Assembly (NCBI RefSeq): GCF_001274725.1
Contig: NZ_LGUF01000007.1
Span: forward strand, 1,629,187-1,693,186
Length of the DNA: 64,000 nt
Direction of reading: 5' to 3'
Source of the DNA: Sporosarcina globispora
Lineage (GTDB): Bacteria; Bacillota; Bacilli; Bacillales; Cytobacillaceae
Part shown: in pieces, positions 26,541 through 37,032 of the stretch
Layout of the letters: every line of letters starts with the position of its first letter
Numbering within the stretch: position 1 is the stretch's first letter
Translations under genes and position numbers: made by a program
Notes under the pieces: model-generated
Told to the model about the DNA's origin: nothing
Seen by the model: the letters and a program-made list of their open reading frames with translations, nothing else
The model's database searches: none

Positions 26541-26569
26541 TTGAAACAGCCCCAAGAATGTAATATAAT
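26541..26569 (+). promoter_or_regulatory. SigA promoter of pheST
   Basis: TTGAAA (26541-26546), 17 bp, TATAAT (26564-26569), giving a start near 26576. Confidence 0.8.
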
Positions 26570-26575
26570 TAACAG

Positions 26576-26995
26576 CAAAATTATAATAACAAAACGATGA
26601 TGGAGATCAGTACCTTGCAGTCAGCCTTTTCAGGGAGAAAATGCCTTAGACTGAAAGCATTTTTACAGGAAATGTAAGGGAATATTCACCTCCTGAGTTG
26701 GCATCGGGACCATTGAAAAGTATTGTTTGGGCGCTCTGCTGAGTTGTCCAGCTGCAGCGGCTAGCCTCTCGAGGTCATAAGCCAATCCTCTCAGAAAGGT
26801 AAAGAACACCTTTCCAAGAGGCTCGTCTTATGCTTGTCGGGGCTGAACGAGCCACTTCCGCTTTTCTTTGTAAAGATGTACCGGCATAAGCCGTTATCCC
26901 AATGAAGTGAACACGTGCATGATGTACATATATGTGTTAAAAAGGGTGGTACCGCGAAACCTCGTCCCTTTATGGGGATAGAGGTTTTTTATTTT
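26576..26995 (+). ncRNA. T-box riboswitch of pheST (Phe, specifier TTC) with inserted repeat
   Basis: The T-box core AGGGTGGTACCGCG is at 26943-26956. The terminator is AACCTC...GAGGTT followed by a run of T (about 26958-26992). In stem I, GGAG near 26597 pairs with CTCC near 26690, and TTC (26685-26687) occupies the specifier site for phenylalanine. A stem III-like hairpin CCGG-CATAA-GCCG lies at 26881-26893. Between stem I and stem III sits a 129-bp dispersed repeat (26741-26869), which makes the leader about 460 nt long. Confidence 0.88.
26741..26869 (+). repeat. Dispersed hairpin repeat inside the pheS T-box leader
   Basis: The head is GTTGTCCAGCTGCAGCGGCT then AGCCTCTCGAGGTCATAAGC; the tail is CTTATGCTTGTCGGGG...CACTTCCGCTTTTCTT. 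It is the same family as 21721 and 28078. The inner arms CATAAGCC and GGCTCGTCTTATG pair. It folds on itself, so it may be tolerated as an extra stem in the leader. Confidence 0.8.
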
Positions 26996-27037
26996 GGCCA
27001 AAAAAGTAAAAAGATTTATTTCAAGGAGGATTTTTAG

Positions 27038-28075
27038 ATGCAAGAGCGTTTAAAGGAACTGCAAACTGAAGCGTTGGAGAAAATCAGCACTGCTGCTGAT
27101 TTAAAAGAACTAAATGACATCCGTGTATCTTACCTGGGCAAAAAGGGCCCAATTACAGAAGTTCTTAAAGGAATGGGGAAACTGTCTGCGGAAGAGCGCC
27201 CGAAAATGGGGGCACTGGCCAATGAAGTAAGGGACAGCATTGCTGCAGGTATTGAAGAAAAGCAGAAGCATCTTGAAGAAGCTGCAGTACAGGAAAAGCT
27301 GGCAGCTGAAAAAATTGACGTCACTCTTCCTGGCCGTCCTGTCAAAACAGGAAACCACCATCCACTGACACGTATTATCGAAGAAATTGAAGATTTGTTC
27401 ATTGGAATGGGCTATACAGTGGCTGAAGGCCCTGAAGTTGAGAAAGACTATTATAATTTTGAAGCATTGAACCTTCCTAAAGGCCACCCTGCCCGCGATA
27501 TGCAGGATTCTTTCTATATTACAGAAGAGATTCTCCTTCGTACCCATACTTCGCCGGTACAGGCAAGAACAATGGAGAAGCATGAAGGCAAAGGGCCTGT
27601 TAAAATTATTTGTCCGGGAAAAGTGTATCGCCGTGATAATGATGATGCAACACACTCTCACCAGTTTATGCAAATTGAAGGGTTAGTTGTAGACGAAAAC
27701 ATCCGAATGACAGATTTAAAAGGAACTCTTGAAGTGTTTGCGAAGAAAATGTTCGGAGAAGACAGGGAAATTCGTCTTCGCCCAAGTTTCTTCCCATTTA
27801 CAGAACCGTCTGTAGAGATGGATATTTCCTGTAAAATCTGCGGCGGAAAAGGATGCAGCGTATGTAAAGGCACTGGCTGGATAGAAATTCTTGGTGCCGG
27901 AATGGTTCATCCAAACGTTCTCGAGATGGCAGGATTCGACTCTAAGAAATACACAGGCTTTGCATTCGGAATGGGCCCTGAGCGAATTGCCATGCTGAAG
28001 TATGGGGTGGACGATATTCGTCACTTCTATACAAATGATGTTCGTTTCTTAAAGCAATTTTCAATTCATGAATAA
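27038..28075 (+). CDS. pheS: Phenylalanine-tRNA ligase, alpha subunit
   Basis: A 345-residue class II subunit with an N-terminal coiled coil (1-85), motif 1 around [29 protein letters not shown], motif 2 [25 protein letters not shown] and motif 3 [33 protein letters not shown] in the middle is the usual cysteine-rich insertion of Bacillus PheS. It forms an alpha2-beta2 enzyme with PheT. RBS CAAGGAGGA. It is under the Phe T-box. Confidence 0.97.
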   Translation: MQERLKELQTEALEKISTAADLKELNDIRVSYLGKKGPITEVLKGMGKLSAEERPKMGALANEVRDSIAAGIEEKQKHLEEAAVQEKLAAEKIDVTLPGRPVKTGNHHPLTRIIEEIEDLFIGMGYTVAEGPEVEKDYYNFEALNLPKGHPARDMQDSFYITEEILLRTHTSPVQARTMEKHEGKGPVKIICPGKVYRRDNDDATHSHQFMQIEGLVVDENIRMTDLKGTLEVFAKKMFGEDREIRLRPSFFPFTEPSVEMDISCKICGGKGCSVCKGTGWIEILGAGMVHPNVLEMAGFDSKKYTGFAFGMGPERIAMLKYGVDDIRHFYTNDVRFLKQFSIHE

Positions 28076-28077
28076 TT

Positions 28078-28201
28078 AGAAAAGCGGAGGCGACTGTTCA
28101 ACCCCGACAAGCATAAGGCAAGCTGGCAGGAAGGTTGTATTTTAACCTTCATGGCAGAATGACTTATGACCTCGAGGGGTTAGGAGCCGGAGCTGGACAA
28201 T
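28078..28201 (-). repeat. Dispersed hairpin repeat between pheS and pheT, inverted orientation
   Basis: Read on the minus strand it starts TTGTCCAGCTCCGGCTCCTA, continues CCCCTCGAGGTCATAAG and ends CTTATGCTTGTCGGGG...GCCTCCGCTTTTCT, the same family as 21721. The core arms differ (AGGTTAAAATACAACCT palindrome), showing that the centre is variable while the ends are conserved. It lies within the pheST transcript. Confidence 0.8.
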
Positions 28202-28219
28202 AACAGAGGAGGATCATAC

Positions 28220-30634
28220 ATGTTTGTTTCATATAAATGGCTCCAGGAATATGTTGATTTATCAGGCGTAACTCCTGTTGAGCTTGCAGAAAAGATTACA
28301 AAAAGCGGAATTGAAGTTGAAGGCGTAGAAGTTTTGAACGAAGGCATTAAAGGTGTTGTTGTAGGGCATGTCCTTGAGAGAGAACAGCATCCAAACGCCG
28401 ATAAGCTGAATAAATGTCTTGTCGATACAGGAACAGGAGAGCCTGTTCAAATTATTTGCGGAGCAGCCAATGTGGATAAGGGGCAGAAAGTAGCAGTTGC
28501 CACTGTCGGAGCTGTGCTTCCGGGAAATTTCAAAATTAAACGCGCGAAGCTCCGCGGCGAAGAATCAAATGGAATGATCTGCTCCCTGCAAGAGCTGGGT
28601 ATTGAAAGCAAGCTGATTGCAAAAGAATACTCAGAAGGCATCTACGTTTTCCCTAATGATGTAGAAGTTGGCCAGGATGCAATAGAGCAGTTAAATCGTG
28701 ATGATCAGGTTCTTGAGCTTGGATTGACTCCAAACCGTTCAGACTGCTTAAGCATGCTAGGGGTTGCTTATGAAGTGGCGGCTATTTTAGGAAGAGAAGT
28801 GAAGCTTCCTGAACCCCAAGTTGAGACTTCTTCTGAAAAGGCTTCTGATTACATTGATGTTCAGGTGGAAGCAAAAGAAGATAACCCTCTTTATGTTGCT
28901 AAGGTTGTAAAAAATGTAATAGTAGCTCCATCTCCTGTATGGCTGCAGGCTCGTTTAATGTCAGCGGGTATTCGCCCTCACAATAACGTGGTTGACATTA
29001 CAAACTATATTTTGCTTGAATATGGCCAGCCGCTTCATGCTTTTGACTATGACCGTCTGGGATCGAAGCAAATACTTGTCCGCAAAGCATGCGATGGTGA
29101 AGTGATTGTCACTCTTGATGATGCAAAGCGAGAGTTAACATCAGATCATCTTTTAATAACAAATGGAACAGAACCAATCGCACTTGCCGGCGTGATGGGC
29201 GGGGCAAATTCTGAAGTGCAGCCGGACACTAAAAATGTACTTATCGAATCAGCTTATTTTAAAGGTGCAACTGTTAGAAAAGCTTCCAAAGACCATGGCT
29301 TAAGAAGCGAAGCAAGTGCCCGCTTTGAAAAGGGTGTGGATCCAAACAGAGTTAGAGCTGCTGCTGAAAGAGCAGTTCAATTGCTTGCACAATATGCGGG
29401 CGGGGAAGTACTTGAAGGCTCTGTGGAAGCAGATGCACTGCAAGTGGAACCTGCCGTAGTGTCTGTAACGCTTGAAAAAATCAATCGTGTGCTTGGCACG
29501 GAATTATCCATGAAAGAAGTAGAGGATATTTTTGCCCGTCTTCAATTTGAAACAAATACTGATAACGATACGATTACTGTTACAGTTCCAACACGCAGAG
29601 GCGACATAACGATTGAAGAAGACCTTATTGAGGAAGTTGGCCGTTTATTCGGCTACGATAACCTGGCATCTACTTTGCCAATCGGCTCGTCTACACCAGG
29701 CCATCTTACTCAATACCAAAACAAGCGCAGATTGGTCCGCCGTTACCTTGAAGGTGCAGGACTTTTTCAGGCAGTAACTTATTCATTAACAAATGAAGCA
29801 AAAGCTGCTCAATATGCACTGGAAGAACGCAAACCTGTGCAGCTGGCAATGCCTATGAGTGAAGACCGCAGCCTGCTCCGGTTAAGTATTGTTCCGCAGC
29901 TTCTTGAAGTATTAAAATATAACTCTGCACGCCAAATTGACAGCCTGGCTGTTTATGAAACAGGAGCGGTCTTCCTCTCCAATGGAGAAGAGGAGCTTCC
30001 TGAAGAGCGTGAGCATCTTGCTGGAGCGGTTACTGGCTTATGGCACAGCCATCCATGGCAGGGAGAAAAGAAGCCGGTTGATTTCTACGCTGTAAAAGGA
30101 ATTCTCGAGGGACTATTTGATAAGCTGGGACTATCCGATAAGGCTGAATTCCGTCAGGCACAAAAGGATGGGATGCACCCTGGCAGAACAGCAGAAGTAT
30201 TGCTTTCCGGAGAATCAGTGGGATTTGTCGGCCAAATCCATCCGACTGTGGAAAAAGAGCTTGATTTGAAAGAAACATATGCGTTTGAGCTCTCCTTAAA
30301 AGCGATCCTGGAAGAAGAAGTTTCACCTTTGCAGTATGAAGCTATCCCACGCTTCCCTTCAATCACAAGGGATATTGCCCTTGTAGTAGATAAGGGAACA
30401 GCCGCGGGCGCGCTTGAAGGAATCATTAAAGAAGCTGGCGGCAAATTATTAAAAGACGTTCATGTTTTTGACCTGTACGAAGGCGAGCGGATGGAGCCGG
30501 GCAAAAAATCAATTGCTTTCTCCCTTAAATACTTCGACCCTGAACGTACACTAACGGATGAAGATGTAACAAAAGCGCATGACAACGTATTGGATGCTGT
30601 GAAGGAAAAAGCCGGAGCAGTATTGAGAGGATAA
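28220..30634 (+). CDS. pheT: Phenylalanine-tRNA ligase, beta subunit
   Basis: An 804-residue protein with domains in the usual order: an N-terminal EMAP/tRNA-binding fold (about 40-150, [23 protein letters not shown]), B3/B4 editing region (about 210-390, [23 protein letters not shown]), B5 domain (about 405-475), catalytic-like core (about 480-700, [21 protein letters not shown]) and a C-terminal ferredoxin-fold anticodon-binding domain (about 710-804, [12 protein letters not shown]). It edits Tyr-tRNA-Phe. RBS AGAGGAGGA. Separated from pheS by an inverted dispersed repeat. Confidence 0.97.
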   Translation: MFVSYKWLQEYVDLSGVTPVELAEKITKSGIEVEGVEVLNEGIKGVVVGHVLEREQHPNADKLNKCLVDTGTGEPVQIICGAANVDKGQKVAVATVGAVLPGNFKIKRAKLRGEESNGMICSLQELGIESKLIAKEYSEGIYVFPNDVEVGQDAIEQLNRDDQVLELGLTPNRSDCLSMLGVAYEVAAILGREVKLPEPQVETSSEKASDYIDVQVEAKEDNPLYVAKVVKNVIVAPSPVWLQARLMSAGIRPHNNVVDITNYILLEYGQPLHAFDYDRLGSKQILVRKACDGEVIVTLDDAKRELTSDHLLITNGTEPIALAGVMGGANSEVQPDTKNVLIESAYFKGATVRKASKDHGLRSEASARFEKGVDPNRVRAAAERAVQLLAQYAGGEVLEGSVEADALQVEPAVVSVTLEKINRVLGTELSMKEVEDIFARLQFETNTDNDTITVTVPTRRGDITIEEDLIEEVGRLFGYDNLASTLPIGSSTPGHLTQYQNKRRLVRRYLEGAGLFQAVTYSLTNEAKAAQYALEERKPVQLAMPMSEDRSLLRLSIVPQLLEVLKYNSARQIDSLAVYETGAVFLSNGEEELPEEREHLAGAVTGLWHSHPWQGEKKPVDFYAVKGILEGLFDKLGLSDKAEFRQAQKDGMHPGRTAEVLLSGESVGFVGQIHPTVEKELDLKETYAFELSLKAILEEEVSPLQYEAIPRFPSITRDIALVVDKGTAAGALEGIIKEAGGKLLKDVHVFDLYEGERMEPGKKSIAFSLKYFDPERTLTDEDVTKAHDNVLDAVKEKAGAVLRG

Positions 30635-30677
30635 AAATGAGAAGGGCAGCCCGAGGGCTGCCTTTTCATTTTGCGCT
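30632..30677 (+). terminator. Intrinsic terminator after pheT
   Basis: AAAATGAGAAGGGCAGCCC pairs with GGGCTGCC-TTTTCATTTT around a 2-nt apex; the core GGCAGCCC/GGGCTGCC is perfect. Confidence 0.85.
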
Positions 30678-30710
30678 TATACAGAAACACCGGAAAAAAA
30701 GTCTAAGTTT

Positions 30711-30760
30711 GGCCGGTATTTCTCTTGTTTTGGCCGGTAAATGATCGTTTTCGGCCGGTA
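30711..30760 (+). repeat. Three GGCCGGTA motifs at exactly 21-bp spacing
   Basis: GGCCGGTA occurs at 30711, 30732 and 30753, each preceded by a T-rich stretch. An inverse copy (CACCGG) is near 30688. A 21-bp period is two helical turns. It sits in the gap between convergent pheT and rnhC, so it is not a promoter region for either. It resembles a small intergenic tandem repeat. Confidence 0.6.
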
Positions 30761-30796
30761 AAAATAAAAATATCAGCTGTTTTTTGCTTTAGCTAG

Positions 30797-30830
30797 TGCA
30801 AAAAAGCCAATCTCATCAAGATTGGCTGCA
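30797..30830 (-). terminator. Intrinsic terminator of rnhC
   Basis: AGCCAATCT (30805-30813) pairs with AGATTGGCT (30819-30827). On the minus strand the stem is followed by a T run (plus-strand A's at 30799-30804). Confidence 0.85.
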
Positions 30831-30834
30831 TTCA

Positions 30835-31773
30835 TCACTCATATTTCCGGCTATAAAGCTTTAAGGCTTTATCCGTATTGGCAAAGTGGAGCTTCACAAA
30901 AGCTGGCATCGCTTCTCTGCCTTTTTCTCTGATCAGCCGGGCTGCTGCTTCATCAACCTTTGGGCCAGCGCCTTTAGTGAGGTGGAAACCGGCTTTTGTG
31001 CTAAGATTTTCAAAGTGACGCACAAACGCATAACGGGCCAGGATGGATGCCGCTGCTACTGCCAGGTGGATTCCTTCCGCTTTTGTGCTGAAAAAAACCC
31101 GTTCCCTCTGAATGGTCTGCTGGTTTTTCAAATAGTTGAAGTAAACCTCTTCCTTTGCAAATTGGTCGATCAAAATGGCTTCCGGCTTTTCAGGAGCAAT
31201 TTTCCCTAAAACATGCCCAATTGCCTGATTGTGCAGCAATGCCTTTATTTTTCCCTGTGACATCCCAGATTGCTGAAGCTTGTTGTATTTTTCATTATGC
31301 AGGGTTAACAGGCTGTGGGGTACAATATCCTTTATCTGTTTTGCGATTTCAATGATTTTTTCATCTCCCAGATTTTTGGAGTCCTTAACTCCAAGCTCCT
31401 TCATCAAAGGGATTTGGTCTTTTCTTACGTAAGCAGCGACAACTGTAATGGGACCAAAATAATCACCGGTACCCACTTCGTCAGAACCTATGACAGAAAG
31501 GGAGCTGATATTTTCCGGCAAGTTAGCAGCGGCAGGGCTTGTCTTTTTGCTTGGCTGTGCACTGCGTGCGGTATCTCCCCATTTTTTTGCCTCTGTTTCA
31601 CACCCGCTTCCCTGAAAGAGGACTTTGCCGGATTTATAGGCAGTGATCGAACATCCTGCCACCTTTGCAGCAAATACGCTTCCAGGAGGCTGCTTGTCAT
31701 TTAGGCTGTTTGAATAATAGGCCTTCATTTCCGAGATTTCATTTGCTTTTTTTAAAAGTACTACTTGGCTCAT
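30835..31773 (-). CDS. rnhC: Ribonuclease HIII
   Basis: Start ATG 31773 (MSQVVLLKKANEISEMK) follows GAGGAG; the in-frame ATG at 31788 precedes the RBS. The 312-residue protein has an N-terminal TBP-like substrate-binding domain (1-90; GSVFAAKVAGCSITAYKSGKVLFQG) and an RNase H2-like catalytic domain with DEVGTGDYFGP (first acidic residues), ILIDQF and a later aspartate in GPKVDEAAA. It removes RNA from RNA-DNA hybrids. It lies on the strand opposite to zapA, the conserved arrangement. Confidence 0.95.
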   Translation of the reverse strand: MSQVVLLKKANEISEMKAYYSNSLNDKQPPGSVFAAKVAGCSITAYKSGKVLFQGSGCETEAKKWGDTARSAQPSKKTSPAAANLPENISSLSVIGSDEVGTGDYFGPITVVAAYVRKDQIPLMKELGVKDSKNLGDEKIIEIAKQIKDIVPHSLLTLHNEKYNKLQQSGMSQGKIKALLHNQAIGHVLGKIAPEKPEAILIDQFAKEEVYFNYLKNQQTIQRERVFFSTKAEGIHLAVAAASILARYAFVRHFENLSTKAGFHLTKGAGPKVDEAAARLIREKGREAMPAFVKLHFANTDKALKLYSRKYE

Positions 31774-31933
31774 TTTAATTCTCCTCATCTTTGTTAACTG
31801 TTTGAATTCTAATACCTCTTTTTGGAAAAAGATTTACATGAACTGAGCCCTTTTGACATGCTTTGACTTCCCACCAATATACGTTCATGTTATGATATTG
31901 ATTAGGATTCTTTAAAGAAGGAGGGCATGGACG

Positions 31934-32200
31934 TTGTCAGAGATGCAAAGAAATCGAACAAGTGTAGATATATATGGACAGCAATATGTAATCGTAGGCT
32001 CAGAGAGCTCCAGCCATGTTCGCCTTGTCGCTTCGCTGGTTGACGATAAAATGCGTGAGATCAGTTCGAAGAATCCTTCACTCGACATTAGTAAGTTAGC
32101 CGTGCTAACCGCAGTCAATGCTGTTAATGATTATATAAAACTAACAGACCGTCTGGAACGGCTGGAAAACGAATTAAATAGAGTAAAGGACGGAAAGTAG
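31934..32200 (+). CDS. zapA: Cell division protein ZapA
   Basis: Start TTG 31934 is 8 bp after GAAGGAGGG; ATG 31943 is a later alternative. The 88-residue protein has the N-terminal ZapA beta-hairpin ([35 protein letters not shown]) and a C-terminal coiled coil ([19 protein letters not shown]). It bundles FtsZ filaments at the division site. It is followed after 2 bp by cvpA/yshB. Confidence 0.95.
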   Translation: MSEMQRNRTSVDIYGQQYVIVGSESSSHVRLVASLVDDKMREISSKNPSLDISKLAVLTAVNAVNDYIKLTDRLERLENELNRVKDGK

Positions 32201-32202
32201 TC

Positions 32203-32745
32203 ATGCTGGATCTCGCAATTATCATTATTTTGGTTTTTGGCTTTTTTATAGGCCTGAAAAGAGGATTTATCCTCCAATTAATTCATTTGACTGGATTCAT
32301 TATTGCTTTCATTGTAGCCCGTATGTATTACGGCGAGCTAGCACCTAAACTGACTTTATGGGTGCCATATCCCAGCTTTAGCAGTGACTCGGCGATTCAG
32401 ACGTTATTTGAGAACGCAGATCTTGAAGATGCTTACTATCGCGCCATTGCATTTGTCGTGATTTTTTTTGCGGTAAAAATATTACTGCAGATTATTGGAA
32501 GCATGCTTGATTTTGTTGCCCATCTTCCTGTTCTAAAACAGCTGAATGTTTGGGCTGGCGGCATTCTCGGATTTATCGAAGTCTATCTTATCATGTTTAT
32601 TCTATTATACATAGCCGCACTGGTTCCAATAGAAGTGCTGCAGGGGCCAATTAATAATTCCTTTATGGCAGAATTAATGGTTAAGAATACGCCTGTTCTC
32701 TCTAACCAGCTCAAAGAAATGTGGGTTGAAAATATGGCTTCGTAA
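32203..32745 (+). CDS. yshB: CvpA family membrane protein YshB
   Basis: A 180-residue protein with four hydrophobic segments (about 3-20, 28-46, 80-100, 112-142). The CvpA pattern is LDLAIIIILVFGFFIGLKRGFILQLIHLTGFIIAFIVARMYY. E. coli CvpA is linked to colicin V production and envelope stress; the role in Bacillus is unknown. It is coupled to zapA with a 2-bp gap and ends at a terminator. Confidence 0.92.
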   Translation: MLDLAIIIILVFGFFIGLKRGFILQLIHLTGFIIAFIVARMYYGELAPKLTLWVPYPSFSSDSAIQTLFENADLEDAYYRAIAFVVIFFAVKILLQIIGSMLDFVAHLPVLKQLNVWAGGILGFIEVYLIMFILLYIAALVPIEVLQGPINNSFMAELMVKNTPVLSNQLKEMWVENMAS

Positions 32746-32775
32746 CTTCTCTATTTCTAGAGAAGTTTTCTTTTT
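32742..32775 (+). terminator. Intrinsic terminator after zapA-yshB
   Basis: AACTTCTCTA (32744-32753) pairs with TAGAGAAGTT (32758-32767), a 4-nt loop, followed by TTCTTTTT. Confidence 0.88.
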
Positions 32776-32855
32776 GAAAATAGCCATGATTTGAAGTTGC
32801 ACTGCAAAATAAGAGATAATACGGATACTAATACTGTTACGGGCAGGTGGTTTTC

Positions 32856-34574
32856 ATGAGCATAAATAAAAAAGATGTTGTCAGACTTTTAGAAACAATC
32901 GCTGTTTATATGGAATTAAAAGGAGAAAATCCTTTCAAAACAGCTGCGTTCCGCAAAGCTGCACTGGCACTTGAATCAAATGATGAAAGCTTGACTGAAA
33001 TTAATGACTTCACAAAGCTATCCGGCATCGGGAAAGGAACTGCAGCGGTTATTGAGGACTACATAAAAGAAGGAAAGTCTTCTGTTCTGGATGAACTAAA
33101 AGAAGAAGTGCCTTCAGGTTTAATTCCTCTTCTTCAGCTTCCGGGATTAGGAGGCAAGAAAATTGCCAAGCTTTATAAAGAGCTGGGTGTTGAAAATGCG
33201 GCAGACCTTGAGGAGGCATGCCGCAATAAGAAGGTCCGTGGACTTGCAGGCTTTGGAGAAAAATCTGAAGAAAAGATCCTGGATGCCCTCGAAAATGCAG
33301 GAGCCAGACCGGAACGGCTTCCGCTTGCATTCATGCTGCCTATAGCAGAAGGCATAGAGGCTGCCCTGGCTGAAATGAAGGATATCGATAAATATTCAAG
33401 GGCAGGAAGCTTAAGGAGAATGAGAGAAACAATCAAAGATCTCGACTTTATTATTGCTACTGATAATCCTGCTTCTGTAAAAGAGCAGTTATTAAGTTTA
33501 TCAGGGATTAAAGAAGTTATCGCTGCAGGAGATACAAAGGTTTCTGTTGTATTTGAACATTCCTATGATATATCTGCTGATTTCCGTCTAGTGGAGAAGC
33601 ATGAATTTGCCACAACACTGCACCATTTTACAGGATCGAAGGAACATAATGTCAGAATGCGCCAGCTTGCAAAAGAGCGCGGGGAGAAAATCAGTGAATA
33701 CGGAGTCGAAAACATAGAAACAGGAGAGATTCTTACATTTAATGATGAAGAAGAATTTTACGCACACTTCGGGCTTCCATTCTTTCCGCCTGAAATAAGG
33801 GAAGATGGAAAAGAAGTGGATGAATACACGAAAGACATGGAACTAATATCTCTTGAAGATATTAAGGGTGACCTTCATATGCACTCAACATGGAGTGACG
33901 GAGCCTATTCAATCAAGGAAATGATTGATGCATGCCGTGCCCGCGGTTATAAATACATGGCTATAACAGACCATTCTCAGTACCTGAAAGTGGCGAATGG
34001 CCTGACTGCTGAAAGACTTCTCAAGCAAAAGGATGAAATAAAGCGGCTTAATGAGCAATTCGGCGATTTCACGATATTATCAGGGGTAGAAATGGATATT
34101 CTGCCTGATGGATCGCTTGATTATGATGATGAACTTCTAGAAGAGCTGGACATTGTCATTGCTTCCATTCATTCTTCTTTTTCACAGCCGAAGGAAGAAA
34201 TCATGGCACGCTTGAAAACTGCGCTGCAAAATGCCCATGTCGACATTATTGCCCACCCAACAGGAAGATTGATCGGCCGCAGGGAAGGCTATGAAGTAGA
34301 CATGGAAATGCTCATCGAGCTTGCAAAAGAAACAAATACAGCCCTTGAGCTGAATGCAAATCCGAATCGGCTGGACCTAGCTTCAGAGCATATCAGGCAA
34401 GCTCAGGAAGCTGGTGTGAAAATAGTCATTAATACAGATGCACATAAGATAGACACATTAAATCATATGGAAATTGGCGTTTCAGCGGCAAAGAAAGGGT
34501 GGATAAAGAAGGAATCCGTTCTGAATGCCATGGAAACAGAAGATTTGCTCATATTCCTGAAGGAACGCCAGTAG
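32856..34574 (+). CDS. polX: DNA polymerase/3'-5' exonuclease PolX
   Basis: Start ATG 32856 (MSINKKDVVRLLETIAVYMELKG) follows GCAGGTGG; GTG 32847 lies inside that RBS. The 572-residue protein has an 8-kDa HhH region (SGIGKGTAAVIEDYI), a second HhH (LPGLGGKKIAKLYKELG), a family X nucleotidyltransferase palm (GSLRRMRETIKDLDFIIA; the two aspartates are metal ligands) and a C-terminal PHP phosphoesterase domain (KGDLHMHSTWSDG, ITDHSQY, EMDILPDG, AHPTGRLIGRR, NTDAH). It acts in base excision repair, with Mn-dependent exonuclease and AP-endonuclease activity. It is followed by mutS2 after 29 bp. Confidence 0.95.
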   Translation: MSINKKDVVRLLETIAVYMELKGENPFKTAAFRKAALALESNDESLTEINDFTKLSGIGKGTAAVIEDYIKEGKSSVLDELKEEVPSGLIPLLQLPGLGGKKIAKLYKELGVENAADLEEACRNKKVRGLAGFGEKSEEKILDALENAGARPERLPLAFMLPIAEGIEAALAEMKDIDKYSRAGSLRRMRETIKDLDFIIATDNPASVKEQLLSLSGIKEVIAAGDTKVSVVFEHSYDISADFRLVEKHEFATTLHHFTGSKEHNVRMRQLAKERGEKISEYGVENIETGEILTFNDEEEFYAHFGLPFFPPEIREDGKEVDEYTKDMELISLEDIKGDLHMHSTWSDGAYSIKEMIDACRARGYKYMAITDHSQYLKVANGLTAERLLKQKDEIKRLNEQFGDFTILSGVEMDILPDGSLDYDDELLEELDIVIASIHSSFSQPKEEIMARLKTALQNAHVDIIAHPTGRLIGRREGYEVDMEMLIELAKETNTALELNANPNRLDLASEHIRQAQEAGVKIVINTDAHKIDTLNHMEIGVSAAKKGWIKKESVLNAMETEDLLIFLKERQ

Positions 34575-34603
34575 AAAATTGGGCATGAAAGGGGAAAATC
34601 CTC

Positions 34604-36961
34604 ATGCAAGAGAGAGTATTGAAAATACTAGAATTCAATAAAGTGAAGGAACAGCTGCTTGAACATGTTTCTTCTTCCTTGGGAAGAAAAAAGGCAATAA
34701 ATATCCGTCCTTCAACCGACTACGAAGAGGTAATCCGCAGGCAGGAAGAAACGGATGAAGCCGTGACAGTACTCAGAATAAAAGGAAATGTGCCGCTTGG
34801 AGGCATTTTTGATATTCGTCCCCATGTGAAGAGGGCGGTTATTGGCGGGATGCTTAGTCCCCAGGAACTCAGCCAGATATCCAGCACGATTCATGCAAGC
34901 AGGCAAATGAAAAGATTTATAGAGGAATTTGACGAGGAAGAAAGCAGCCTCCCGATCCTGTTGGGATATACAGACAAAATTATCGTTCTGGCCGACTTGG
35001 AAACATCTATCCGCAATGCAGTCGATGATAATGGAGAAGTGCTTGACAGTGCAAGCGAAACTCTCCGCTCTCTTCGAAATCAGCTGCGCACCAAAGAATC
35101 ACGTGTAAGGGAGCGGCTGGAGAGCATGATTCGCTCCTCAAGTGCTCAAAAGATGCTTTCCGACGCGATTGTTACGATCCGCAATGACCGGTTTGTCATT
35201 CCTGTAAAGCAGGAGTACCGGGGCCATTATGGCGGCATTATCCATGACCAAAGCTCATCCGGCCAGACTTTATTTATTGAGCCCGCATCCATTGTCCAGC
35301 TTAACAATGAATTGCAGGGCATCAGGGTAAAAGAACAGCAGGAGATCGAAAGGATTCTCATCGCACTGTCAGGACAAACTGCTGAAAATAGCGGTGAATT
35401 GGAAACAATTGTGGACGTGCTTGGGGAGATCGACTTTATGTTTGCAAAGGCCAGGTACAGTAAGCGCATAAAAGCTTCCAAGCCAAAAATTAATAATGAA
35501 GGGAAAATTTCATTATTTAAGGCCCGCCATCCGCTCATTCCTATAGATGAAGTAGTGGCAAACGACATTAAGCTCGGAGATGAATATTCTACCATTGTTA
35601 TTACAGGGCCAAACACCGGCGGTAAAACTGTTACATTAAAAACAGTGGGGCTATGTACATTAATGGCTCAGGCTGGTCTGCAGATTCCGGCGCTTGATGG
35701 TTCTGAAACGGCTGTTTTCGGAAATGTCTATGCAGATATTGGGGATGAACAGTCAATTGAACAAAGCTTGAGTACCTTCTCTTCACATATGGTGAATATC
35801 GTGGATATTCTTAACCAGGTTGATTTCAATAGTCTGATTTTATTCGATGAGCTTGGTGCAGGAACAGATCCGCAGGAAGGTGCAGCCCTGGCGATTTCCA
35901 TTCTTGACGAAGTATACAAGCGGGGGGCAAGGGTTATTGCCACAACCCATTATCCTGAACTGAAAGCCTATGGCTATAACAGAGAAGGAGTTATCAATGC
36001 CAGTGTAGAATTTGATATTGAAACGCTAAGCCCAACCTATAAGCTGCTGATTGGGGTTCCGGGCCGAAGCAATGCCTTTGAAATTTCCAAACGGCTGGGG
36101 CTTAATGAAACAGTGATTGAGACCGCTAGATCCTATATCGGAGCAGACACAAATCAGGTTGAAAACATGATTGCTTCCCTTGAAGAAAGCCGCAGACAGG
36201 CAGAGGCTGACAGGGAAGAAGCCAATGACTTTCTGAGAAGTGCAGAAAAACTTCATAATGATCTGCAAAAGCAAATGGCTGAATTTTATGAGCAAAAAGA
36301 TTCAATGAATGAGAAGGCAGCGGAGAAAGCTGCGGATATCGTTGAGAAAGCCAAGGCAGAAGCAGAAGAAATTATCCGTGACTTAAGAAAGATGCGCATA
36401 GAGAAGAACGCTGAAGTGAAGGAACATGAGCTGATTGAAGCAAAGAAACGCCTATCTGATGCTGCGCCGCAGATTACCAAAGCTAATAATAAAATCAGGC
36501 CAAAGAATAATAAGCATGTTTTTGAAGCGGGCGATGAGGTGAAAGTTCTGAGTTTTGGGCAAAAAGGGCATCTGCTTGAAAAGGTGTCTGAGAACGAATG
36601 GCAGGTTCAGATCGGTATCTTGAAAATGAAAGTGGCCGAAAAGGATCTGGAATACGTTAAAAGCCCGAAACCAGTGGAAACAAAACCAGTGGCAACAGTG
36701 AAAGGCAAAGATTTTCATGTCAGCCTTGAACTTGATTTACGGGGCGAACGTTATGAAAACGCGCTTTTAAGAGTGGAGAAATATATAGATGATGCCCTGC
36801 TGGCTGGCTATCCCCGAGTCTCCATCATTCATGGCAAAGGGACTGGCGCATTGAGGCAGGGTGTTCAGGAATATTTAAGAAATCACAGATCTGTGAAGAA
36901 AATTCGTTTTGGTGAAGCAGGAGAAGGCGGCACAGGGGTTACAATCGTAGAATTTAAATAA
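34604..36961 (+). CDS. mutS2: Endonuclease MutS2 (MutSB)
   Basis: A 785-residue protein: N-terminal core and clamp (1-310), an ABC-type ATPase with Walker [13 protein letters not shown] near 334-345, [18 protein letters not shown] Walker B and signature, a coiled coil (about 515-620) and a C-terminal Smr nuclease domain with [12 protein letters not shown] and HGKGTGALR. It lacks the mismatch-recognition domain of MutS. In B. subtilis MutS2 acts on collided ribosomes; elsewhere it suppresses recombination. No mutL neighbour. RBS AAAGGGGAAA. Confidence 0.95.
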   Translation: MQERVLKILEFNKVKEQLLEHVSSSLGRKKAINIRPSTDYEEVIRRQEETDEAVTVLRIKGNVPLGGIFDIRPHVKRAVIGGMLSPQELSQISSTIHASRQMKRFIEEFDEEESSLPILLGYTDKIIVLADLETSIRNAVDDNGEVLDSASETLRSLRNQLRTKESRVRERLESMIRSSSAQKMLSDAIVTIRNDRFVIPVKQEYRGHYGGIIHDQSSSGQTLFIEPASIVQLNNELQGIRVKEQQEIERILIALSGQTAENSGELETIVDVLGEIDFMFAKARYSKRIKASKPKINNEGKISLFKARHPLIPIDEVVANDIKLGDEYSTIVITGPNTGGKTVTLKTVGLCTLMAQAGLQIPALDGSETAVFGNVYADIGDEQSIEQSLSTFSSHMVNIVDILNQVDFNSLILFDELGAGTDPQEGAALAISILDEVYKRGARVIATTHYPELKAYGYNREGVINASVEFDIETLSPTYKLLIGVPGRSNAFEISKRLGLNETVIETARSYIGADTNQVENMIASLEESRRQAEADREEANDFLRSAEKLHNDLQKQMAEFYEQKDSMNEKAAEKAADIVEKAKAEAEEIIRDLRKMRIEKNAEVKEHELIEAKKRLSDAAPQITKANNKIRPKNNKHVFEAGDEVKVLSFGQKGHLLEKVSENEWQVQIGILKMKVAEKDLEYVKSPKPVETKPVATVKGKDFHVSLELDLRGERYENALLRVEKYIDDALLAGYPRVSIIHGKGTGALRQGVQEYLRNHRSVKKIRFGEAGEGGTGVTIVEFK

Positions 36962-37032
36962 GTTTTGCCACCTGCTCCCCTTTTGTTTTTTACAAAGGGA
37001 GAGGGGACATAATACCAGCGGGGAGAATGTAA

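Noticed and set aside
27110-27673. Long antisense frame across pheS
   Set aside because: The opposite strand encodes a full-length PheS; there is no RBS or family resemblance.
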